A stretch of 64,000 bases of DNA, taken from the NCBI RefSeq assembly GCF_020966775.1, contig NZ_JAJKFV010000007.1, positions 1 to 64,000 of the forward strand, written 5' to 3'. Below the pieces are notes generated by a model that searched no databases, had not been told where the DNA came from, and saw nothing but the letters and a program-made list of their open reading frames with translations. Positions 61,508 through 64,000 of the stretch are shown here, in pieces (within the stretch, counting starts at the first letter, position 1; every line of letters starts with the position of its first letter). The DNA comes from Rhodopirellula halodulae. GTDB lineage: Bacteria; Planctomycetota; Planctomycetia; Pirellulales; Pirellulaceae. The position numbers and the translations under genes were made by a program.

Positions 61508-61984
61508 TCATTCACCATTGAACATGAAGCTGACCACCACAATCGAGCTAAATAGACGGTGCATCAGCTCATCCGAATTGAATAGTCTCTCGTGAGACAG
61601 GCCATTGAAATAACATCCCCCAATTCGGACGCTCCTCAATTCTCCTTCGTCCCGAAACAGATCCTTGATCGAATCCACCGTCTGCATCCGAGCATCCAGG
61701 AAATCCAGTTGGTTGAATTCCGCGTCGGGATTCCCTGGGGATTGTTCTCCGGATTCGGGCAACGTTTGAGCTACCTGGATTCCAAGTTCGAATCGATCGT
61801 CATCATGGCTGCGAGTCGTGACAGTCTCGGAGTCACTGACCATATAGACCGTGATTCGCTCCTCTTCGAGCTGGACGTTTTGGCTCGTCAAATACGGAAG
61901 GTAGCGTCTACGGACCTCTTTCCCGAGCTGGGCTTCGAGCTTGGTGGTGAGATCCTTTGCGAGTGTGATGATTCGGGCTGCCAT
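61508..61984 (-). CDS. Phage minor protein, possible tail terminator
   Basis: This 158-residue protein (IITLAKDLTTKLEAQLGKEV, YLPYLTSQNVQLEEERITVY) resembles small tail terminator proteins in size, alpha/beta composition and location just before the tail tube gene. The start shares one base with the stop of the upstream gene. The role is inferred. Confidence 0.5.
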   Translation of the reverse strand: MAARIITLAKDLTTKLEAQLGKEVRRRYLPYLTSQNVQLEEERITVYMVSDSETVTTRSHDDDRFELGIQVAQTLPESGEQSPGNPDAEFNQLDFLDARMQTVDSIKDLFRDEGELRSVRIGGCYFNGLSHERLFNSDELMHRLFSSIVVVSFMFNGE

Positions 61985-62349
61985 TAGTCGTTTGTCAGTT
62001 GTACGTGAATGCGGTAGTGACTTTTAAACTGGTCGGTGTATCTCCAGCAGCCTTCTCCACTGATGTACGGGACAGCCGCGAAGGTTTCGGAGCCAATGAC
62101 GATGCGGTCCCCAGGGAGTGGCTCGTGTTTGATGCCGCCAAATGAATACTGGCTTGGCCGGATGAGGATTTCCTGATGCTCAAGTTCAACGTAGGCTTGA
62201 CCGTCTTGGCTCATTAGCTTCGGCTTGTTCGATCCTCGGACTACGGTGACGGTCGTGGAGTGGTGGCCCCGCCTCAGTGTGGCCGTCTCGCCGTCCAGGA
62301 ATTCGGAGGTGCTGTTGAGCCATCCGAGGGCGTCGCTGTGAGATCCCAT
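61984..62349 (-). CDS. Phage head closure-like protein
   Basis: A 121-residue beta-rich protein (TATLRRGHHSTTVTVVRGSN, QEILIRPSQYSFGGIKHEPL, GDRIVIGSETFAAV) found between the major capsid and the tail terminator-like gene, where head closure proteins are normally encoded. No diagnostic motif. Confidence 0.5.
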   Translation of the reverse strand: MGSHSDALGWLNSTSEFLDGETATLRRGHHSTTVTVVRGSNKPKLMSQDGQAYVELEHQEILIRPSQYSFGGIKHEPLPGDRIVIGSETFAAVPYISGEGCWRYTDQFKSHYRIHVQLTND

Positions 62350-62360
62350 CTGGTTCCCCT

Positions 62361-62399
62361 ATGAAATGAGCCCACCCGCCGAATTGGGCGAGCGGGCTC
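62361..62399 (-). terminator. Terminator-like hairpin after the major capsid gene
   Basis: On the minus strand GAGCCCGCTCGCCC and GGCGGGTGGGCTC pair around AATT, followed by ATTTCAT. It lies 27 bases after the capsid gene and could make capsid mRNA more abundant than that of the downstream genes. Confidence 0.6.
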
Positions 62400-62425
62400 T
62401 ATGAAAATCAGTCGAAGGCGACTGC

Positions 62426-63415
62426 TTATGCCGAAGTAGTTACGTTGTCCAAGAGCTGGACAAGCTCAGGATAAAGTATGACTTCATCCACATCGTGACG
62501 AACTCGGATGATGTCACTGCGGCTCTGAGGCTCGTAGTAACTTTCTACCCGTCCACCGGGCATCGAACCGTCCTCGGACCAGTGAATGATGCGCCCGAAG
62601 CACGTGTCCTTGATGCTGTTTGTCGTGGCAACACGAGTCACGGCGGCGTATTCGTTGCTCCAGATCTGCTCCAGATCCACTTCAAGACCTTCATCCGCAG
62701 CGTTGACATAGTTCCCAGCGACCAAGACATAATCCAGGTCGAAAACCGAGGCCAACATTTGCGGAGTGATATCCGAAGGCTTGCCCGGATTTCCAGCACC
62801 AGAAGCCGTGATTCGGTTCACGATCTGGTTGAGATTTCGCAGGTTCCTGAAGACCAAGCGGTTGATGACCAAGGCATTCGGCCAAATACCGGTGCGGCTT
62901 GCTACCTCTCGGACTGCCGTCTCCACGTCGTCGATTGGAGTCGCGTCAGTGGTGTGATTCGAATCCCACTCATTGCTGACGTTCGTGGTCTGGCTAGCAA
63001 AAGCCGTCGCGTTGAACAATGAATCGGCGACTCTTCGCTCTTGGCTGGAAAGGACCGTCTCATATGCCGCAGCCGTGGCGTCCTGTTCCGCGTCGAAGTA
63101 GCTCGCATACAGTGCGGCTTCCCTGCGGTCGACAGGTTCCTCAACTCCGTGCTCCTGGGTGGCGAAACTAGCGGTATCGAAGTTCCGCTCTTTTCGGTTA
63201 TAGCCACTACCTGGAGCCCGAGCTGTTTTCTCGGAGCTACGGGCAATTAAGTCTTTGAGCTTTTTCTTTCCGAATTTTCCTGCAGACGCACCGGCCTCGA
63301 ATACGGGCATCACGCGAGATGCAATGTAGCCGCGTCTCTGCATTTCGAGATCGAATTCGTCAAAGGTTGCGAGGTCTGGACGCAGTGTCTCGACTGCATT
63401 GTCTGGACTTGGCAT
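62426..63415 (-). CDS. Phage major capsid protein
   Basis: The 329-residue protein has the features of HK97-fold-type capsid proteins: an N-terminal arm, a helical segment with EAALYASYFDAEQDATAAAY, ALVINRLVFRNLRNLNQIVN in the middle, and SRSDIIRVRHDVDEVILYPE at the C-terminus. It sits between the decoration and head closure-like genes. Flanking hairpins on both sides are consistent with high-level expression. Exact capsid family not resolved. Confidence 0.75.
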   Translation of the reverse strand: MPSPDNAVETLRPDLATFDEFDLEMQRRGYIASRVMPVFEAGASAGKFGKKKLKDLIARSSEKTARAPGSGYNRKERNFDTASFATQEHGVEEPVDRREAALYASYFDAEQDATAAAYETVLSSQERRVADSLFNATAFASQTTNVSNEWDSNHTTDATPIDDVETAVREVASRTGIWPNALVINRLVFRNLRNLNQIVNRITASGAGNPGKPSDITPQMLASVFDLDYVLVAGNYVNAADEGLEVDLEQIWSNEYAAVTRVATTNSIKDTCFGRIIHWSEDGSMPGGRVESYYEPQSRSDIIRVRHDVDEVILYPELVQLLDNVTTSA

Positions 63416-63457
63416 TTCATCATCTCACTTCCCCTAGTATTAATGATGTTGAATTGA

Positions 63458-63495
63458 AAAAATGAGCGGGGTCAGTGGCCACATCACCCGCCCAC
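63458..63495 (-). terminator. Terminator-like hairpin before the capsid gene
   Basis: On the minus strand GTGGGCGGGT and ACCCCGCTC pair with one bulge, followed by CATTTTTTC. It lies between the decoration and capsid genes, so capsid expression must depend on read-through or on its own promoter. Confidence 0.5.
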
Positions 63496-63509
63496 CACTA
63501 GGGTTCGGT

Positions 63510-63890
63510 TTATGACTCGGCGGAAACGCCTGGAGCCTGAAGCAAAGCGCATTCAATGATCGAGCCATCGCTAGAAGCAGCCTGAAAGGCCTTGGCGAAC
63601 TTGAACGAAGTGCTAGCGGCAGTATCCTGGACCTTGCCCGATACCTCCGTGTAGAGGTCCGCGCCAGCAGCAAAGGCTTCGCCAGCAATCATTTTGAAAG
63701 TGCCCGCACTGTTCCAAAGCTTCACTGGGATGGAGTCTCCAGCAGCGAAGGCTTCGCGCATCGCAATACCATCACCAATTTGGGCGATGCCTGCGGTGAC
63801 GATTTTGCCATCAGCTTCCAGAATGACCCTGGCATATTGCGCTATAGCCGCATCAGCTTCGAAAGTTTTTGTGCCGTTATCGTTGTACAT
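63510..63890 (-). CDS. Capsid decoration (cement) protein-like
   Basis: This 126-residue protein (FEADAAIAQYARVILEADGK, GIAMREAFAAGDSIPVKLWN, GEAFAAGADLYTEVSGKVQD) has the repeating small beta pattern and Ala/Gly content of DUF2190-type capsid cement proteins, which are encoded next to the major capsid gene as here. Confidence 0.65.
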   Translation of the reverse strand: MYNDNGTKTFEADAAIAQYARVILEADGKIVTAGIAQIGDGIAMREAFAAGDSIPVKLWNSAGTFKMIAGEAFAAGADLYTEVSGKVQDTAASTSFKFAKAFQAASSDGSIIECALLQAPGVSAES

Positions 63891-63933
63891 GTTTGAATCC
63901 GAAAAATTGGGTTATAAGATCTTTGAGCGGCGA

Positions 63934-64000
63934 TTACCCGTTGACTTCCTCAAGCATCGCCTTATGCAAATTCGGATCTTGGCGAACGACCGTGGCCGTT
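63934..64000 (-). CDS. C-terminal end of a phage head gene (partial)
   Basis: A minus-strand frame enters from the right edge and ends at a TAA (63934-63936). The last residues read VVRQDPNLHKAMLEEVNG. Its position upstream of the decoration gene suggests a head protease, scaffold or portal; too little is present to decide. Confidence 0.5.
   Translation of the reverse strand, partial: TATVVRQDPNLHKAMLEEVNG

Larger units (their letters stand above)
41364..64000. mobile_element. Integrated element at tRNA-Leu (left end; right end beyond the window)
   Basis: The left limit is set by the tRNA-Leu 3' fragment. Inside are a cassette array (42.1-45.5 kb) and a prophage late region (45.9 kb onward). 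Whether these form one insert or the prophage lies in an older island cannot be decided here, because no integrase and no right attachment site are visible. Confidence 0.55.
45941..64000 (-). mobile_element. Prophage late region (partial)
   Basis: All but one gene here run on the minus strand, with many four-base or shorter overlaps. The order from the right is capsid decoration, major capsid, connectors, tail tube, chaperone-like genes, gp10-like, sigma-like, tape measure, distal tail, serine-rich stalk and modification enzymes. A long tape measure and tube protein, with no sheath protein seen, suggest a siphovirus. Portal and terminase genes should lie to the right of the window. Confidence 0.85.

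Overview
The window most likely comes from a planctomycete of the Rhodopirellula/Pirellulaceae type. This is an inference from gene content: a DUF1592 cytochrome-like protein paired with a DUF1552 protein, a PEP-CTERM protein, an EpmB/EF-P pair, a small 'DENPY' membrane protein, a split Tad locus and several families of palindromic intergenic repeats. No ribosomal RNA is present to confirm it.

Host chromosome, about 1-41.3 kb. First come housekeeping and metabolic genes: dipeptidyl-peptidase IV-like S9 peptidase, aldose 1-epimerase, ABC-2 permease, EpmB divergent from EF-P, MgtE, sugar-phosphate isomerase-like protein, PEP-CTERM protein, the DUF1552/DUF1592 pair, a double metal-binding-motif protein and a DegT aminotransferase. 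A tightly coupled operon follows (19.4-24.8 kb): TPR protein, ExbB/TolQ, ExbD/TolR and an unusual TonB-like protein that ends in an alpha/alpha-toroid instead of a TonB domain. Next is a minus-strand Tad pilus operon (24.8-32.1 kb; TadZ/CpaE, TadA, TadB, TadC, two TadE-like, one TadG-like) with no pilin, secretin or prepilin peptidase here, divergent from a FixJ-type regulator. A three-gene type I secretion-like operon (33.7-39.2 kb) follows, in which the ABC protein has lost every ATPase motif, then a BLUF photoreceptor and an amidohydrolase.

Integrated DNA, about 41.36 kb to beyond the right edge. The 3' half of a tRNA-Leu(CAA) gene with its terminator marks a probable attL. Next come a gene-free stretch with 9-bp iterated repeats and six small plus-strand genes (42.1-45.9 kb), five of them followed by attC-like imperfect palindromes with an extrahelical G. 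This looks like an integron cassette array without an integrase (CALIN). From a strong terminator at 45.94 kb to the right edge lies the late region of a tailed (siphovirus-like) prophage on the minus strand: capsid decoration and major capsid proteins, connectors, tail tube, chaperone-like genes, a gp10-like protein, a sigma-like factor with an inserted zinc ribbon, the tape measure and distal tail proteins, and a roughly 370-residue serine-rich stalk. Directly downstream are two large glycosyltransferase-type enzymes (one fused to a methyltransferase) and a sulfotransferase, suggesting a virion-decorating pathway. No integrase, portal, terminase, lysis or early genes are in the window; they are expected to the right.

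The observations most worth pursuing are the serine-rich protein with its sugar-modification enzymes, the ATPase-dead type I secretion-like operon, the attC array, the TonB-like toroid fusion and the zinc-ribbon sigma factor.
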